Counted from the first letter of the stretch, positions 1 through 9,901 are shown. The stretch: DNA of 64,000 nucleotides from Sphingobacterium sp. UBA2700 (GCA_002354335.1 DELI01000019.1:223354-287353); one strand, 5' to 3'. The notes: generated by a model not told the origin, from the sequence alone. Numbers and translations: made by a program.

Positions 1-2373
1 ATTGATTGCCAAGGAAACTGGGGCGATCCGATCACCGGAGACTCTGCTGCCGCCCCTCGTTATATTGAGGGTAGATTATCAAAGTTTGCAAACGAAGTAG
101 TCTTCAATCCAGATACGACTGATTGGCAACTGAGTTATGATGGCCGTAATAAGGAGCCCGTAACTCTACCTGTCAAATTCCCTTTATTGCTTGCCCAAGG
201 AGCGGAAGGTATCGCGGTTGGTCTCGCTACGAAAATTATGCCGCATAACTTCAATGAATTGATTGAAGGCTCTATACAAGTTTTACGTGGCGAACGTCCT
301 TCCATTTATCCAGATTTCCCTACCGGTGGTCTAGCTGATGTTTCCGCGTATAACGAAGGTCGACGTGGCGGCAAAATACGTGTGAGAGCGAAAATTGAAG
401 AGCGTGATAAGAAAACCCTAGCCATCACAGAAATACCGTATGGAACAACTACAGGAAGTCTGATCGATAGTATCGTAACGGCGAACGAAAAGGGTAAGAT
501 TAAGATTAAAAAAATTGAAGATAACACAGCCGGAACGGTTGAAATCATGGTTCATCTTGCACCTGGAATCTCTCCAGATGTAACCATAGATGCACTTTAC
601 GCATTTACCGCTTGTGAGACGTCTATCTCTCCAAATACCTGTGTAATCAAGAATAATAAACCGCTCTTTATGAGTGTCAATGATATCTTGATCGAAAATA
701 CGAAGCAGACAAAAAGCCTCATAAAACGGGAATTAGAGATCCGTCTGCATGAGCTGCAAGAAAAGATATTCTTTAGCTCGCTCTTGAAGATATTCATTCA
801 GGAAGGGATGTATAAACATTCAGACTATGAGAATGCTGGAGATTTTGACACCGTTGTTACGGTTTTGAACCGCCTATTCGAACCTTTCTTCCCACAGTTC
901 TACAGAACCATCGAGCCTGAAGATTATAAACGCTTGATCGACAAACCGATGAGCAGCATTACGCGATTCGACGTGAAGAAAGCCGACGAACAAATGAAAT
1001 CGCTTGAAGATGAAATCAAAGAAGTTCGAAAGAATCTTAGAAACCTAACAGAATATACGATTGAATGGTTTGAGTATATCCGTGGCAAGTACGGGAAAGA
1101 TCGCGTTCGTAAGACGGAACTGCGAGTATTCGATCGCGTAGAGGCAACACAGGTAGCGCTAGCAAATGCGAAACTTTATGTCAACCGGGAAGAGGGTTTC
1201 ATTGGTACTAACATGAAGAAAGATGAGCTTGTAGGCGATTGTTCTGATATCGACGACATCATCGTGTTCCGAGCAGATGGAAAATACTCTGTTGTTAAAA
1301 TTCAAGATAAAGTCTTTGTTGGTAAAGACATTATCCATGTCGCGGTATTCAAAAAAGGTGATGAGCGAACAGTTTATAATGTAATATATAAGGATGGCGG
1401 CACTGGGACAAGTTATATCAAACGATTTGCAGTGACCGGTGTTACGCGCGATAAAGATTATGATATAGGTAAGGCGACGAAGGGTTCTAAAGTTCTATAT
1501 TTCACAGCGAATTCTAACGGAGAAGCTGAAGTAGTGAACATTCAATTAAAGCCACATTCTAAACTTCGTAAGCTAACGTTTGATATGGATTTCGCGGAAA
1601 TCGCAATCAAGGGTAGAGCTTCTCAAGGAAATATTGTAAGCAAGTATCCAGTTAAGAAAGTGTCGTTCAAAAGTGCTGGTGTTTCTACGCTTGCAGGTCG
1701 CAAAATCTGGTACGATGATGTGTTGAAACGACTAAATGCAGACGAAAGAGGTCGCTTTCTAGGTGAGTTCGATGGTGATGATAAGATTCTATTAACGATG
1801 AGCGACGGAAGTTATGAATTGTCTAACTTTGACCTAAGCAATCACTTCGATGACAAGATGACGCGAATGGAGAAGTTTCATCCGCAACAGGTTTATACAG
1901 CAATCCACCAAGATAGCAAAGGAACTTATTACGTGAAACGTTTCAATTTTGATGATTTGCCTGTTGGGAAAAGAATGAAGTTTATCGGCGAGGACAGCAA
2001 GCTCATTCTGCTTACTAACAACGACGAACCTTTAGTAGCTTTAGATATACTTAAAGGCAAGTCGCAAACCAAAGAGCATATCGATCAACCATTGAATGAA
2101 ATCGTTGATGTGAAAGGCATGAAAGCACAAGGAAATAGGCTGTCTTTTCATACGGTCAAAAAGATCAAGTTAATGACTGACGAAAAAGACCTTTCGACTT
2201 CTATCGATCCGATAGTAGAAGAGACATCGAATGTAGACTCAACAGAAAATCTTAATAAGTCGGCAGAGAATCCTGAAGCTACAGAAAAGAATGACGCATC
2301 GGATATTTCATTCGAAATAACTAATCCGGATGACATACAAATGGATGATTCCGGACAAATGGGATTATTCTAA
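1..2373 (+). CDS. parC: DNA topoisomerase IV subunit A (5'-truncated)
   Basis: The ParC subunit of topoisomerase IV cleaves and rejoins both DNA strands to decatenate daughter chromosomes. The window enters in frame inside the breakage-reunion domain, and 790 residues remain. The motif APRYIEGRL near the start contains the catalytic tyrosine (codon 61-63). It is followed by the conserved LLAQGAEGIAVGLATKI block, the coiled-coil/tower region and a degenerate C-terminal beta-propeller. The protein ends in an acidic Ser/Asp/Glu-rich tail finishing in GQMGLF. The APRYIE form, and the lack of a canonical GyrA box in the C-terminal domain, favour ParC over GyrA. By family length about 100-120 residues lie upstream of the window. 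parE is not visible. Confidence in the family is very high and in the subunit high. Confidence 0.95.
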   Translation: MDCQGNWGDPITGDSAAAPRYIEGRLSKFANEVVFNPDTTDWQLSYDGRNKEPVTLPVKFPLLLAQGAEGIAVGLATKIMPHNFNELIEGSIQVLRGERPSIYPDFPTGGLADVSAYNEGRRGGKIRVRAKIEERDKKTLAITEIPYGTTTGSLIDSIVTANEKGKIKIKKIEDNTAGTVEIMVHLAPGISPDVTIDALYAFTACETSISPNTCVIKNNKPLFMSVNDILIENTKQTKSLIKRELEIRLHELQEKIFFSSLLKIFIQEGMYKHSDYENAGDFDTVVTVLNRLFEPFFPQFYRTIEPEDYKRLIDKPMSSITRFDVKKADEQMKSLEDEIKEVRKNLRNLTEYTIEWFEYIRGKYGKDRVRKTELRVFDRVEATQVALANAKLYVNREEGFIGTNMKKDELVGDCSDIDDIIVFRADGKYSVVKIQDKVFVGKDIIHVAVFKKGDERTVYNVIYKDGGTGTSYIKRFAVTGVTRDKDYDIGKATKGSKVLYFTANSNGEAEVVNIQLKPHSKLRKLTFDMDFAEIAIKGRASQGNIVSKYPVKKVSFKSAGVSTLAGRKIWYDDVLKRLNADERGRFLGEFDGDDKILLTMSDGSYELSNFDLSNHFDDKMTRMEKFHPQQVYTAIHQDSKGTYYVKRFNFDDLPVGKRMKFIGEDSKLILLTNNDEPLVALDILKGKSQTKEHIDQPLNEIVDVKGMKAQGNRLSFHTVKKIKLMTDEKDLSTSIDPIVEETSNVDSTENLNKSAENPEATEKNDASDISFEITNPDDIQMDDSGQMGLF

Positions 2374-2378
2374 AATTA

Positions 2379-2427
2379 ATACAAACGAGCAAACTCCTTA
2401 CCATATGACTGTTTTGTTCGTTTGTAT
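2379..2427 (+). terminator. Probable parC terminator hairpin
   Basis: An inverted repeat starts 5 bases after the parC stop. ATACAAACGA at the left pairs with TCGTTTGTAT at the right, and the stem continues for several more pairs with a G-T wobble. The loop is about 16 bases and a T-rich stretch follows. A further direct copy of ATACAAACGA lies at 2479-2488. Apart from these repeats I see no gene or other element between parC and the next gene (2374-2674); that spacer is very AT-rich. Confidence 0.55.
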
Positions 2428-2674
2428 TATTAAAGTTTCTACTTAAATATGTTCCACGTAAGTTTAAAACTACATTTGATACAAACGATCAGAAAAACGA
2501 ATTCTTTTATACTATTTTTGATGACAATGGGATTTATCAATGGTTTTTGTGAAATAGCAATCCGTCAGAAAATTCGATAAATTATCTTTTAGAAAAATAA
2601 TACTTTTCTTTCTCACGACTAGAATTAGGAAGACATAAAATATTACCTTAAGACGCTCATTTAAGCCATTGAAC

Positions 2675-3415
2675 ATGATACCTAAAAAAATACACTATTG
2701 TTGGTTTGGTAAGGGAGAAAAATCAAAACTAATTAATAAATGTATAGAATCTTGGAAAAAATTCCTTCCCGAGTATGAGATTAAAGAATGGAACGAATCA
2801 AATTTTGACTTAGAAGAATTCAGTTATGCGAAACAAGCATATGAAAATAGAAAGTTTGCATTTGTATCTGATGTCGTGCGTTTATATGCCTTAAAAAGTG
2901 AAGGTGGAATTTACTTAGATACAGATGTCGAGTTTATTAAACCCTTAACTGAAGATATACTCTCTCAAATTGCATTTTCAGGTTTTGAGGACAATAATAA
3001 TGTTCCTACTGGGATAATGGGAAGTGTGAAAAATTCTGAATGGATAAGCGACCTTCTGGAAGGCTATTACCAACGTAGTTTCGTTTCTGAAAATGGCGAA
3101 ATTGACACTACAACTAATGTATTTTTCACGACTGAATTGATGAAGCAAATAGATGGTTTCACTTTGAATAACACATTTCAGATCATTCCAAATTATTGCA
3201 CCTTATATCCTAGCGATTATTTCTGCCCGAAAAGCTGGGAAACATTAGAGATCAATTTGACGGATAACACGTACTGTATTCATCATTTTGCAGGATCCTG
3301 GAAGCCCGAACCCGTGTATAGCTTTGGATATAAAATCGCAAATGCATTGTTAGGTAGAAGAAACGCAAAAATAGCTTTCGATAAATACCAAAATTTTAAA
3401 AAAATATTCAGGTAA
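2675..3415 (+). CDS. Glycosyltransferase with DXD motif (GT32-like)
   Basis: A 246-residue cytosolic or membrane-associated sugar transferase of the Gly_transf_sug (PF04488) type, which makes capsule, LPS or O-glycan linkages from nucleotide sugars. The N-terminus MIPKKIHYCWFG is the usual start of this family, so the ATG at 2675 is chosen over an in-frame TTG at 2669. The core FAFVSDVVRLYAL and GGIYLDTDVEF contains the metal-binding DXD. The C-terminal HHFAGSW is also typical. No signal peptide or membrane segment is visible. The gene stands alone and is convergent with the next operon. It is noticeably more AT-rich than its neighbours, which suggests acquisition. The acceptor and donor sugars cannot be read from the sequence. 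Confidence 0.85.
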   Translation: MIPKKIHYCWFGKGEKSKLINKCIESWKKFLPEYEIKEWNESNFDLEEFSYAKQAYENRKFAFVSDVVRLYALKSEGGIYLDTDVEFIKPLTEDILSQIAFSGFEDNNNVPTGIMGSVKNSEWISDLLEGYYQRSFVSENGEIDTTTNVFFTTELMKQIDGFTLNNTFQIIPNYCTLYPSDYFCPKSWETLEINLTDNTYCIHHFAGSWKPEPVYSFGYKIANALLGRRNAKIAFDKYQNFKKIFR

Positions 3416-3508
3416 TTCATGCTGTGGGATCATAATATTTTCGCTTAGGAGCACTCTTTATTTCTCCAGCAAAAAAGTAAAAGTCCAAATCTTTATTTAA
3501 CCAAACTC

Positions 3509-4639
3509 TCATTCCCACCAGAATAATTGATTAAAGCCCGACCTCTTCGTCCACTTTAAAGATTTGTAATAACGTGAATAGTTGTATTGGTGTTGATCTG
3601 GAATATAACAGGATAAACCGGAAAAGCGCTTTAACGGAAAACCCAGAAAATGACTGGTATAGATTTTAAACAGAACGACTTTGTTAATAGCTTCCTCCAG
3701 TTTTTTAGCATTTTCAGAGCTCAAATGTCGTTGTCCGAAATCCAGGAAGTCAAAGGCTGCGATTGGCGAAGTTCGATCTAAATCCAATCGTTGAATTCCG
3801 TCGCGTCGAACCCTTTCTACATTCATCTCAGAGATCAAACTCCTTGTTGTTTCTGCTAACATTTCCAATTTTTCCATGTCAATAAGAGAAAATGTGGCCG
3901 AGCGCAAGATTCCATCCTTTTCGTTATAATATTCATATGTTGATCGAGCTACGTTCATGAGTCCCGATAGTATGTCGGGGGCAAACAACCCATTCAAGAC
4001 CTGGTGGTAGGGCATACCGGTATTGATAATCTCCGTTGGAGATGCCAACACGAATGGAGTTATATCCTTTAGTTCATACAGTACTTCTACAGATGCCATC
4101 GAACAAGCGTCAAAAACAAGGAAGTCCAAATTTTGTGGGAGAGCAGCTCTCAGCGCTTTGATATCCATTGTCTTCCCTTCATCATCACCAAAAGATCTCG
4201 TTTTTTGTTTCGCTGTTCCCGGCAACCAATTGGAGGCATGCGACCAAAGCACCAGTCCGTAAGACTTAGCTGGTGCAAGGTTCTGCATATCCTCCATCAC
4301 CATTTTCATGATTGTTGGATCGGAAGAGTCATGGTCAGGATAGCTTTTCAGAACCGCACTCCTTATCTCTCTGGAATCGTCAAAACTAATGCGATAGATG
4401 CGAGGAGATTGACCGAATATTTTTGCATACACAACTAAGGAACCGTCGATGTTTCGAATGCCTTCCTCCATCTGATTGATGTTATCATAAGCATTCGACG
4501 CAAGGTTATTATTGGCCGCCATGTAAAGCATAACAGTACGTTCAGCTAATATTTTATGTGGTTCCTTTTTACAGGAAATCAATACCGTGAACAGCAATAA
4601 TGCAAAGAACCGAAACAACCAAATGTTAAATATGCGCAT
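3509..4639 (-). CDS. Clostripain-family (C11) cysteine peptidase lipoprotein
   Basis: Predicted secreted lipoprotein of 376 residues from the ATG at 4639. A TTG 21 bases upstream would overlap the preceding gene but adds nothing recognisable. The signal peptide ends in the lipobox VLISC (Cys23). The C11 fold is seen in VMLYMAANNNL near the start of the mature protein, then the catalytic His in LVLWSHASNW (about 134) and the catalytic Cys in VFDACSMASVE (about 179). C11 enzymes cleave after Arg or Lys and often activate or process surface proteins. It is the last gene of a six-gene minus-strand operon, 17 bases after the endonuclease-like gene. A role in maturing the operon's surface proteins is inference only. 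Confidence 0.88.
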   Translation of the reverse strand: MRIFNIWLFRFFALLLFTVLISCKKEPHKILAERTVMLYMAANNNLASNAYDNINQMEEGIRNIDGSLVVYAKIFGQSPRIYRISFDDSREIRSAVLKSYPDHDSSDPTIMKMVMEDMQNLAPAKSYGLVLWSHASNWLPGTAKQKTRSFGDDEGKTMDIKALRAALPQNLDFLVFDACSMASVEVLYELKDITPFVLASPTEIINTGMPYHQVLNGLFAPDILSGLMNVARSTYEYYNEKDGILRSATFSLIDMEKLEMLAETTRSLISEMNVERVRRDGIQRLDLDRTSPIAAFDFLDFGQRHLSSENAKKLEEAINKVVLFKIYTSHFLGFPLKRFSGLSCYIPDQHQYNYSRYYKSLKWTKRSGFNQLFWWE

Positions 4640-4656
4640 ACTGAACAGTTTAAACG

Positions 4657-5700
4657 TCAATTTATAATTTCCTTAATTAGGTAAAGAATAACAGGAAAAT
4701 GGTCGGAGTAGCCGTTTTGAAACATATTACCTGAAAACGTCCTGAATGGATAGCCCTTATAGCGACCTTCCTTACTGATTAAAAAATCAGGATTAAAGAT
4801 CTCCGACTTCCAAAACCTCAACTTCCCTCTATCTGCATTGAGCAAGGGTGATGAGATGATCAATTGATCAAACAAATTCCATTTACCCAAATATCCTAAA
4901 GTCCCTATGCCTCTTTGATAGAAGCCGTACATAGTATTGAATAGCCCGCCCTCGATTACATCCTGTTTTTTCACTCGAGCTCCCAATTCTTTCGTCAAAC
5001 TCTTATCTACTGGGTCATCATTGAAATCACCCATGATGATGATCTTAGCATCTGGACTTATACGCTGCAACGAATCTACACTGGATTTTAAAATAGTGGC
5101 AGCATGCCCTCTAAGTTTCCATGAGTCTGCTGTAAACCGAGATGGCCAATGGTTCACATAGACATAGATTGTCTCTTCCGACAGTCTTCCTTTCACAAAG
5201 AGTATATCCCTAGTTACATAAGTAGCTTTTTCAGGCATCTTGAAAAGAATTGCTCTAGACTCTAACAGCTCGAACTGTCTGGCATCATAGAGCATCGCCA
5301 CATCTATCCCCCTACGATCTGGAGAATCAAAATGTACAATTTGATAGTTATTTTCACGAATCCCTGGGTCAGCAACTAGATCTTGTAAAACCCTCTTATT
5401 TTCGATTTCACATACTCCTATAAGAGCTGGTCCTGACGGACTATATTGTTTGCCTAGTTGAGATAACACATGCCCTAACCTTCGTATTTTCTTGGCATAC
5501 TTTTCTTCCGTCCATTGCAATGGCCCCATGGGTGTAAATTCAGCGTCATTCCCAGACGTGTCTGCAAAGGCATCAAAAAGATTCTCCAAATTATAAAAAG
5601 CGAGAGGGAAAACTTGGAACTGCTTCTTCTGGGCAAAGGCAGAAGTTACCAGCTGGACATAAAGCAATAAAAACAGCTTGACAATAAATAATCGCTTCAT
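4657..5700 (-). CDS. Exported endonuclease/exonuclease/phosphatase (EEP) family protein
   Basis: 347 residues with an N-terminal signal peptide ending in SAFAQ and no lipobox, so it is probably periplasmic or secreted. The DNase I-like EEP motifs are in order: FYNLENLFD (about 36-43), GVCEIEN with metal-binding Glu (about 98), DRRGIDVAMLYD (129-139), VNHWPSR with catalytic His184, MGDFNDDP (223-230) and the C-terminal YSDHFP (331-336). The fold hydrolyses phosphodiester or phosphomonoester bonds in DNA, RNA, inositol phosphates or lipids. The intact set of catalytic residues argues for an active enzyme. Its ATG overlaps the TGA of the upstream DUF5689 gene by one base (TGATG), which implies translational coupling. 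The substrate is unproven; a nuclease role fits the NUC nuclease in the same operon. Confidence 0.9.
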   Translation of the reverse strand: MKRLFIVKLFLLLYVQLVTSAFAQKKQFQVFPLAFYNLENLFDAFADTSGNDAEFTPMGPLQWTEEKYAKKIRRLGHVLSQLGKQYSPSGPALIGVCEIENKRVLQDLVADPGIRENNYQIVHFDSPDRRGIDVAMLYDARQFELLESRAILFKMPEKATYVTRDILFVKGRLSEETIYVYVNHWPSRFTADSWKLRGHAATILKSSVDSLQRISPDAKIIIMGDFNDDPVDKSLTKELGARVKKQDVIEGGLFNTMYGFYQRGIGTLGYLGKWNLFDQLIISSPLLNADRGKLRFWKSEIFNPDFLISKEGRYKGYPFRTFSGNMFQNGYSDHFPVILYLIKEIIN

Positions 5701-7061
5701 CAGTGAATTCTTTTACCGCTTAAGACAATAATTTCTTCTTTTTTCTCTATAGCACTCCCGCTTAGTTCAATATTATCTAATCGGAAACCAATCTTGTTCG
5801 ATTGCGAAGACGAAATGAATTCAATAATAAGATTAGAAGATTGCGGCAAGTTTTTCAATTCAATCGTATAATATTTGCCATTGTCTCCCGCCGCATTAGA
5901 AATAACTTTACTCGGAACCACCATCATATTGCCGTTTACTCGAATCTGAATTTGATCAAGATTTGCCGTAGATCCCGCATCAAATAGATTCGCTGTCAAA
6001 TCATATTTAAGATTGACAACACCCTTATTAAGGCTGTTGATGCCAGAAATCTTAATGATCGCATCCCTATTTGCCGGTAACCAGATATGTGCGCCAGTTC
6101 CACTTGAGATGCTCCGAATATCAGCGTTTTTACTTGCATCCTCATATTTGACTGGAGCTTTCATATCGAAGTCCGTAAAATCATTAATCTTTGGTCTGTT
6201 GCCCGAGCCGTAACGCTGGTTACCAAACGTCTCCTTAAAGAATATTGCTGAATTCGGCGCGACAGTCTCTTCTTCCGATCCGTCAAAATCACCGATATCT
6301 GATTTCGTTCTTAAGACCAATTGCCAAGCACCATTAAAACGCCCCAATACACCAAACAATTTCCCTTTTCCTTTCGGTAATGGTTCTCGTGAGAAATCCG
6401 CGTAATTACTCGTCCGAACATCGAGAGTTTTCCCAGACGCATCTTTGATACTCTCATTTGTTGTACGATCGCCGGTAATAAACGCACTCTTTCCACCATT
6501 GACAAAGCGGATATCGTTAAATTCAACAAGCTGATGTAGATATTCTTCTGACATATCTTGAATTGCGATTTTCTTAGCCTCGACATTCTTCATGTTGGGC
6601 CAGGAATTAGCGAAGGCACGTGTTTGGAAATCGTCCCAACGAATACGGTTTGCTTGTGTGCTGGCCATTCCTAGCTGCAATTCATCGCCGTATTTTAACA
6701 TAAATAAGCCTTTCAAATGCAGGAAAATCTCTTGCCCTACTTGATACGTTCCGTAGATTGCGTTCTGATCGATGCCAATATTCAATCCCGCGGTCTCATC
6801 TTGGATATAAATCTGTTTATAGATATTGCCAGATTCATCATTTCCTACGACGATACCTCTAATGATGAACTCATCCGTAACTTCCGTCGGGGCAGTAATA
6901 TTCTTAAATTGTGTCTTTAGCTGTTTAATACTGATATTGTTCAGCTTTCCAGTGTATTTAGGTTCTGTTAAAGGTGGCGGAGAATAATCACGCTCACAAG
7001 CAGCAATACACAAAGCCACTAACAGCAATAATAGGATATGTATCTTCTTCATCATTTTCAT
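5700..7061 (-). CDS. DUF5689 lipoprotein with C-terminal surface module
   Basis: 453 residues. The signal peptide ends in a lipobox with Cys22 (IAACE). Residues about 40-258 match the DUF5689 pattern, with an OB-like section containing the strings IIRGIVVGND and IYIQDETAGLNIGI. Residues about 273-437 form a second module that is clearly related to the C-terminus of the fimbrillin-like protein encoded at 9902-11314 (shared landmarks ETFG / EDFG, a Tyr-Asp/Ser-Asp block, HIWLPANR / HVWFPANR, GFRLDNI / GYRIDNI). It sits 3 bases after the TonB receptor gene, in the position where SusD-like or other surface partners of a receptor normally occur. The natural reading is a cell-surface binding lipoprotein. 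The ligand is unknown. Confidence 0.82.
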   Translation of the reverse strand: MKMMKKIHILLLLLVALCIAACERDYSPPPLTEPKYTGKLNNISIKQLKTQFKNITAPTEVTDEFIIRGIVVGNDESGNIYKQIYIQDETAGLNIGIDQNAIYGTYQVGQEIFLHLKGLFMLKYGDELQLGMASTQANRIRWDDFQTRAFANSWPNMKNVEAKKIAIQDMSEEYLHQLVEFNDIRFVNGGKSAFITGDRTTNESIKDASGKTLDVRTSNYADFSREPLPKGKGKLFGVLGRFNGAWQLVLRTKSDIGDFDGSEEETVAPNSAIFFKETFGNQRYGSGNRPKINDFTDFDMKAPVKYEDASKNADIRSISSGTGAHIWLPANRDAIIKISGINSLNKGVVNLKYDLTANLFDAGSTANLDQIQIRVNGNMMVVPSKVISNAAGDNGKYYTIELKNLPQSSNLIIEFISSSQSNKIGFRLDNIELSGSAIEKKEEIIVLSGKRIH

Positions 7062-7064
7062 CTT

Positions 7065-9818
7065 TTAGAATCTATAACTCGTGTTCAAAAACACATTTAA
7101 ACCCTGCATGTAAAAGTATCTTGGCGCGAATTGATTTGGCCACTTGGTGCTTAGTCTTCCCTGTTCAAACCCTCCAGTACGAATGCTTTTATCATTCATA
7201 AAATTGACGATAGAGAAATTAACGCTTAACGACTTTCTATTCTTCAGGTAGAGCAACTTGCCAATGGACCCATCAAAGGTAATAGCGTCCGTTAAGCGCT
7301 CTTGCGCACTTAGTTGTAGGTATGCCTTATAATTCTGTGGATCGTTAGGATTTATGTTCGCATAATTGGAAGCAATACGGCGTAGGGGTGCCGCCGACAA
7401 ATACATCCTACCTGCATAATTACCGCTAATCTCGAAAAACCAAAAATCATAAAAATAACGTGCCGCCAATATTCCAGCAAACTGTGGCGTCCCTGACACA
7501 TACACATTTTTTAAATACACCTTTTCCTGCACATTCACCAATTTTCCATTTTCCGAATTCATAGTCCCCATGGGATTGCCAGAATAATAATATTCTCCCA
7601 AATTCAAAATCGCATCAATGCTCCAATGTCGGTCGGGTGTAAATGTTGCAGCGCCTTCTACGCCACGGTGTACCTTCGATACGCCCGATAACTGGTGGAA
7701 GACAAAGGTTCGCTCCGAATCATGGTAGTATTGCGTTCGCTCAACTTGGTCGTTAAAATTTGTCTGGAAAAAACTAATTCGTCCGGCTATTTTCGGAGTC
7801 GAGAAGATATAATTTAAATCACTTTGAAAAATTCGAGCGCTTTTCAGGTTTAATGCGGTTTGATCGGTCGACCGGGACATAATATACGCTCGGTCTGGAA
7901 CGGGAGCCTCTGTGAGCAAGCCCAGATTCATCGATAGAAAATGGCGGCCGGAAAACTTGTAATTTATCCCCCCTTTTAAAGCGAAATCAAAAAACTGATG
8001 CTTCCGACCCTTACCATAAGAAGAATTGGGGAATCGTCCATTTTTCATCCTTCCGCTTCGTCGAAAATCGGTATACGAGAACTTACTTCCATAATAAAAA
8101 TCAAAAGACTTTGTTTTATGCTGATTATTAAACCAGATACTCGCCGATTGGATACCGATCTCAAAGTCATATCCAAAGATGTCACCAACATAAACCTTAC
8201 GATCTGGGAATACTAAATCATTCTGCTTTCGCGTTTCGAAATCTGCATACTCTTTCTCGCGTTCGGCAAACTTGTCATAGTCCGTCACAAAGTCTGCTCC
8301 CAAAAGATCATTAACAGTTTTATACTGAAATGAAGTCGATTTTCTAGCCTCCACTCCCGCGGTAATAGACATATTATTATCGTAAAGTTTATGAAAATTA
8401 GCGTTCATGGTACCCTCTAATAGATCAAAATGCCTACGTTCGACCATATACAGGGCTTCTCCGCCATATTTTCTCCGATGTTCCGGGTTTCTGTTCTGTG
8501 CATAGAGATCATCCCAATCAATTTGTGTGGTTCGCGAATCCCCGGAAGTCCACCTATTCGTCAAACCACTAATATCTAAGGAAGCACGCGTACTGTCCAA
8601 CAGTTGGTAGGACGGTAGTTTCCGGTAATAATCAGGACGGGGATCCATCGCGTCATACCAATTCAAGGCTGAATTGCTATAACGGCCATAATGCAGCATC
8701 GCCCCACTGCTCAAGGAAGTTCGATCATCCACACGCCACACATGTGATAAAATTACAGTGGGATCATAAGCTTTTACAATTCTTGAATTCCGGACTTTCC
8801 CATTTTGATAACCCCAATTCGGGTTGTAGAGATTATTCTTTGTTAGATCGTAGGCTTCCTGAAATGACGAACCTTGTTGCCCTCGGACGACCGGTGAGCC
8901 ATAGGTGACAAGAGCGATGGAATGCCTTCCTTCATCCCATTGTCTTTCGACAGAGAGCGCATAAGAGACATTTTCGTAAGACGTTCCTTCAATATATCCA
9001 CGGTCGGAAAATCGTCCACCCAAAGCGCCGACAAAAGCCCAGCCCCGATCAGACATCCCTGTCGCATAGCTTAAAATACTACGCGCATAATAATTCCTGT
9101 TTGTATAAGACAGTGTAACCCTAGCACCGGGAGCATAAGATCCTGCCCGCATATTGATATTTTCAGACCCACCAATAGATCCGAAGGTGAAAGTGCCAGC
9201 ATTATTGTAATTGACCACATCACCGTTACGCGTTAGGTCATTCAATGCACCAATGGATGCGTAATTAAAAACTCGACGGTATTGGTCATTCGCCAATACC
9301 CCATTGATAAAAGTCTGCTCGTAGATCGGGTCATAACCGCGAACACGATATCGAAATGGAGATAATTTAAAACCAACCTTATTTAGGTAAATGTCATTTG
9401 ATAAAATAACGGAGGACTGAACCTCCTGATTAGAGATATCCGCTTCGCCAAGCACATCTTCATCAATCACCCCTAACAGCATTTGATAATCCACTTTCGG
9501 TTCAGGAACAAGTTCGATTGTATCCAAGCGCAAAGTCTCGCCCTCCTGAATAATCAAGTTCATTTGAAAAGGCCGATAACCCGCCGCTCGGATGCTGAGT
9601 TGTTCCGATCCTGCATCTAAGTTGACAAACAGGAACTGTCCCTGCTCATTACTGATTGTTGATTGCTGATTATTCGTTAGGTCGATCTGTATCCCAACTA
9701 ATGGTGCTTGCGTTCCGGCTTCCAAAACAACAGCACGGAGTTGTGCTTTCTCTTGAGCAATAAGTAGTATGCTGCTTTCAAAGAGAAAGAATATGATAAT
9801 AAGTAGCGTTCTACACAT
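7065..9818 (-). CDS. TonB-dependent outer-membrane receptor
   Basis: 917 residues from the ATG at 9818; the frame is open to a TTG at 9836 but the signal peptide begins at MCRTLLIIIFFLF. After cleavage near LIAQ there is a carboxypeptidase-regulatory-like Ig fold (VVLEAGTQAPLVGIQI... about 30-110). A plug region without the canonical SusC signature follows, then a long beta-barrel rich in aromatic girdles, ending in Phe (NTSYRF) as expected for BamA recognition. The plug contains repeated GSENINMR / GARVTLSYTNR strings. It is not a classical SusC and no SusD accompanies it. Two surface lipoprotein genes lie upstream and DUF5689 and EEP genes lie downstream. Substrate inferred only from neighbours: products of nucleic-acid breakdown, or phosphate. 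Confidence 0.88.
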   Translation of the reverse strand: MCRTLLIIIFFLFESSILLIAQEKAQLRAVVLEAGTQAPLVGIQIDLTNNQQSTISNEQGQFLFVNLDAGSEQLSIRAAGYRPFQMNLIIQEGETLRLDTIELVPEPKVDYQMLLGVIDEDVLGEADISNQEVQSSVILSNDIYLNKVGFKLSPFRYRVRGYDPIYEQTFINGVLANDQYRRVFNYASIGALNDLTRNGDVVNYNNAGTFTFGSIGGSENINMRAGSYAPGARVTLSYTNRNYYARSILSYATGMSDRGWAFVGALGGRFSDRGYIEGTSYENVSYALSVERQWDEGRHSIALVTYGSPVVRGQQGSSFQEAYDLTKNNLYNPNWGYQNGKVRNSRIVKAYDPTVILSHVWRVDDRTSLSSGAMLHYGRYSNSALNWYDAMDPRPDYYRKLPSYQLLDSTRASLDISGLTNRWTSGDSRTTQIDWDDLYAQNRNPEHRRKYGGEALYMVERRHFDLLEGTMNANFHKLYDNNMSITAGVEARKSTSFQYKTVNDLLGADFVTDYDKFAEREKEYADFETRKQNDLVFPDRKVYVGDIFGYDFEIGIQSASIWFNNQHKTKSFDFYYGSKFSYTDFRRSGRMKNGRFPNSSYGKGRKHQFFDFALKGGINYKFSGRHFLSMNLGLLTEAPVPDRAYIMSRSTDQTALNLKSARIFQSDLNYIFSTPKIAGRISFFQTNFNDQVERTQYYHDSERTFVFHQLSGVSKVHRGVEGAATFTPDRHWSIDAILNLGEYYYSGNPMGTMNSENGKLVNVQEKVYLKNVYVSGTPQFAGILAARYFYDFWFFEISGNYAGRMYLSAAPLRRIASNYANINPNDPQNYKAYLQLSAQERLTDAITFDGSIGKLLYLKNRKSLSVNFSIVNFMNDKSIRTGGFEQGRLSTKWPNQFAPRYFYMQGLNVFLNTSYRF

Positions 9819-9852
9819 ATACCATTTATTGAACAAATAAAAACTGAAAGAA

Positions 9853-9874
9853 TGAGGCTAGAGAATTAGCCTCA
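9853..9874 (-). promoter_or_regulatory. Intercistronic hairpin between fimbrillin-like and TonB receptor genes
   Basis: A perfect 8-bp inverted repeat, TGAGGCTA / TAGCCTCA with a 6-base loop, lies in the gap between the stop of the upstream gene (9902) and the receptor start (9818). On the coding strand the hairpin is followed by a loose T-rich run (TTCTTTCAGTTTTTATTTG). It could be a leaky terminator or an mRNA-stabilising or processing hairpin that sets unequal expression within the operon. Confidence 0.5.
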
Positions 9875-9901
9875 CTCATAGAATCAAACCTGGTTTTTAA
9901 C

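Noticed and set aside
1..2373. GyrA instead of ParC
   Set aside because: The active-site context APRYIE and the acidic C-terminal tail without a clear GyrA box fit Bacteroidota topoisomerase IV better.
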